From: Myxococcales bacterium UBA1660
Lineage (GTDB): Bacteria; Myxococcota_A; Polyangia; Polyangiales; Houyiibacteriaceae
Assembly (NCBI GenBank): GCA_002320815.1
Contig: DCLA01000120.1
Location: 118,590-182,589, forward strand
DNA length: 64,000 nt
Direction of reading: 5' to 3'
Shown here: positions 62,283 through 64,000 of the stretch, one piece after another
Layout: every line of letters begins with the position of its first letter
Position numbering within the stretch: position 1 is the stretch's first letter
Made by a program: the position numbers and the translations under genes
The notes under the pieces: generated by a model
What the model saw: the letters and a program-made list of their open reading frames with translations, nothing else
Database searches by the model: none
Told to the model about the DNA's origin: nothing

Positions 62283-63968
62283 TTGGTCGGGCGCCGCGCG
62301 TGGGCGCTCGCGGGCGCCGGGGTGCTCCTGCTCGGCGCCGGGTGGGTCGCCCAGGCGTCGTACCGCGGAGTTCGCGCAGACCTGCAGGTGGAGCGGGACC
62401 GCCACGGGGAGCCGGTGGTCGGCTCCCGGGTCTGCCTTCGCTGCCACGAGGACCATCACGCGAGCTGGGCCCGGACCCATCACGCGCGGATGACCCAGAC
62501 CGCGACGCCCGCGGCGGTCCTCGGCGACTTCGACGACGGCGTCCTCCGCTACCGCGGGCTGACGGCGACCATGACCCACGAGGGCGACCGGTACCGGGTC
62601 CGGGTGCGCGATGGCGACGAGCTGGTCAGCGACGACGAGGTGCGGATGACCATCGGGTCCCGCCGGATCCAACAATATGTGGCCGAGCGGGCGGGCCCCT
62701 CGGGTCCCGAGCTGGTGCGTCTGCCGGTCGCCTGGCACGTCGAGGAGGGCCGCTGGATCCCGATGAACGGAGCGTTTCTCACCGCCGATCCCGAGGTCGG
62801 GCCGGACTTCGAGCGCCACGTCACCCGCTGGAACGACAACTGCGTCTTCTGCCACAACGTCGCGCCCAACCCGGGGCTGCAGCGCGACGGCGGCTTCGAC
62901 ACCGAGGTCGGCGAACTCGGCGTCGCCTGCGAGGCCTGCCACGGGCCGGGCGCCGAGCACGTGGCCCAGAACACCAACCCCCTCCGCCGCTACGTGCTCC
63001 ACCACGGCGAGGATCGCGACCCGACCATCACCAACCCCGACCGCCTCGACGCCCGAGGGAGCAGCGACGTCTGCGGCCGCTGCCACGGGCAGCGCATGGC
63101 GGACGACGTGGGCCCCTTCCTCCGCCGGGGGGATCCCTTCGTCCCCGGCGACGACCTCGCCGCCTACTCCGAGCCCCTCTGGCGAACGAGCACCTTGAAC
63201 GGCGAGCCCCTCTTCGCCGACCGCTTCTGGCCCGACGGGACCCCGCGGTTGACCGCCTACGAGTACCAGGGGTGGCTCCAGTCACCCTGCACCGAGGGGG
63301 GCGAGCTCGCGTGCACCACTTGCCACGGGATGCACGGCGCCGACCCCGCGGGACAGATCCGCGAGGAGGCCATCGCGCACGTCTCCGGCGAGGAGCGGCT
63401 CGGCGCCGGGGCGTGCATCAACTGCCACCCGGGCCCCGCCGAGGACGAGCACGATGGGCACGGTGGTCAGGTGGCCTGTCCCGATTGCCACATGCCGCGG
63501 GTGGTCTACGGAGTGATCGACGTGCACCGCAGCCACCGCATCGCCAAGCCCGATCCCACCGGCCAGGAGACCGGGCACCCGGCGGCCTGCGTGCTCTGCC
63601 ACCTCGACTGGAACGACGACTGGGGCCAGCGGCAGGTCTTCGGCGGCGACCCGGTCGAGCGGGCGGTCGCCGCCGCGGCCTGGGGTCGCTCGCCCACGGT
63701 GGATCCCGGGGTGGCCCGGGGGATCCTGCTCGAGGTGATGCGCGGCGACGACTACCCCGCCGTCCGCCGGATCGCCTTTCGGGCTCTCCGGGGCCGTATC
63801 GACCCCGAGCCGGCGTGGATCGCGTTCGATCCCACCGGAGAGCAGGCCCTGCGCGAGCGGCAGGTCGACGCGCTGGCTGCCGAGGGATCCGTGCAGGCGC
63901 CCGACGCCGACGAGGTCCGCGCGTGGCGTACGCAGGCCGAGGATCACGCCATCTGGATCGGCGAATGA
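62283..63968 (+). CDS. Octaheme c-type cytochrome
   Basis: 561 residues from TTG 62283; the start has no clear ribosome site. A signal or anchor helix (about 5-25) sends it across the membrane. Eight CxxCH haem sites begin at residues 51, 187, 216, 264, 344, 378, 399 and 436. Extra His-rich segments such as HEDHHASWARTHHAR may supply distal ligands. The C-terminal 110 residues are haem-free and HEAT-like (PTVDPGVARGILLEVMRG, YPAVRRIAFRALRG). It should transfer electrons in the periplasm. The partner is unknown. Confidence 0.9.
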   Translation: MVGRRAWALAGAGVLLLGAGWVAQASYRGVRADLQVERDRHGEPVVGSRVCLRCHEDHHASWARTHHARMTQTATPAAVLGDFDDGVLRYRGLTATMTHEGDRYRVRVRDGDELVSDDEVRMTIGSRRIQQYVAERAGPSGPELVRLPVAWHVEEGRWIPMNGAFLTADPEVGPDFERHVTRWNDNCVFCHNVAPNPGLQRDGGFDTEVGELGVACEACHGPGAEHVAQNTNPLRRYVLHHGEDRDPTITNPDRLDARGSSDVCGRCHGQRMADDVGPFLRRGDPFVPGDDLAAYSEPLWRTSTLNGEPLFADRFWPDGTPRLTAYEYQGWLQSPCTEGGELACTTCHGMHGADPAGQIREEAIAHVSGEERLGAGACINCHPGPAEDEHDGHGGQVACPDCHMPRVVYGVIDVHRSHRIAKPDPTGQETGHPAACVLCHLDWNDDWGQRQVFGGDPVERAVAAAAWGRSPTVDPGVARGILLEVMRGDDYPAVRRIAFRALRGRIDPEPAWIAFDPTGEQALRERQVDALAAEGSVQAPDADEVRAWRTQAEDHAIWIGE

Positions 63969-64000
63969 GCGACCCCGAGAGCCTGGAGAGCCTGGAGAGC
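63965..64000 (+). CDS. Start of a gene cut by the window end
   Basis: ATG at 63965 overlaps the cytochrome stop by four bases (ATGA). It opens a frame encoding MSDPESLESLES before the window ends. The coupled start suggests the third gene of the AAA-TPR and octaheme operon. Three near-identical GAGAGCCTG units start it. Confidence 0.5.
   Translation, partial: MSDPESLESLES

Noticed and set aside
59373..63086. 1237-codon open frame antisense to the AAA-TPR and cytochrome genes
   Set aside because: Val/Gly/Leu-rich shadow with no domain; the plus-strand genes have clear motifs.

Overview
This window is high-GC bacterial chromosome (well above 65% G+C by eye), densely coded on both strands. It has many GTG and some TTG starts and many 1-14 bp gene overlaps. 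No rRNA, tRNA, insertion sequence, phage gene or CRISPR array was seen. The gene set suggests a Myxococcota (former deltaproteobacterial) organism, probably near Polyangiales/Sandaracinaceae. The clues are a Ser/Thr kinase and FHA protein beside pilB, an AgmX/PglI-type C-terminal domain, many small lipoproteins, an nrdR-ribDE-ribB-ribH-nusB run and a STAND-like TPR protein. This placement is inference from gene content.

Region by region: 1-3.5 kb holds a cyclophilin lipoprotein, a cobA-hemD fusion and two small envelope proteins. 3.5-7.6 kb holds clpS, clpA, a single-HKD phospholipase D protein and aat, which is nearly a complete Leu/Phe N-degron module. 7.6-14.4 kb holds a CpxA/CpxR-like two-component system divergent from a TolC/MacA/MacB-type efflux operon, with a CpxR-box-like repeat between them. 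14.5-15.9 kb encodes a two-subunit 3-oxoacid CoA-transferase.

15.9-32.7 kb is an almost gapless minus-strand run. In transcription order it carries pilB, an FHA protein, a Ser/Thr kinase, a membrane TPR-like protein, a MATE transporter, a receiver-histidine kinase, a cysteine desulfurase, mnmA, a lipoprotein, an rRNA uracil methyltransferase, nrdR, ribD, ribE, ribB (with a dead GTP cyclohydrolase II domain), ribH, nusB and a leucyl-aminopeptidase-N-like protein. 32.9-38.5 kb on the plus strand has a small protein divergent from pilB. It is followed by pyrC-carA and three small genes (one a shrunken CoA-transferase-B-like protein), then a duplicated membrane protein.

38.5-46.8 kb holds an ATP-dependent DNA ligase with its partner exonuclease, Fe superoxide dismutase, an orphan peptide-type substrate-binding lipoprotein, a PBP4-type carboxypeptidase, a small unknown protein and a group-2-like sigma-70 factor. 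47-50.3 kb holds a HEAT-repeat protein and a lipoprotein. 50.4-56 kb is a Gld-type ABC system (ATPase, permease, GldG-like protein, DUF4340 protein). 56-58.2 kb is an ECF sigma factor with an anti-sigma/FecR/AgmX fusion. The end of the window has a polysaccharide deacetylase divergent from an AAA-TPR regulator and an octaheme cytochrome c.

No single unprecedented multi-gene system stands out. The best leads are the Zucchini/MitoPLD-like protein inside the N-degron operon, the PilB-FHA-kinase cluster, the altered active site of dihydroorotase, the shrunken CoA-transferase-like protein and the sigma/anti-sigma-FecR-AgmX pair.
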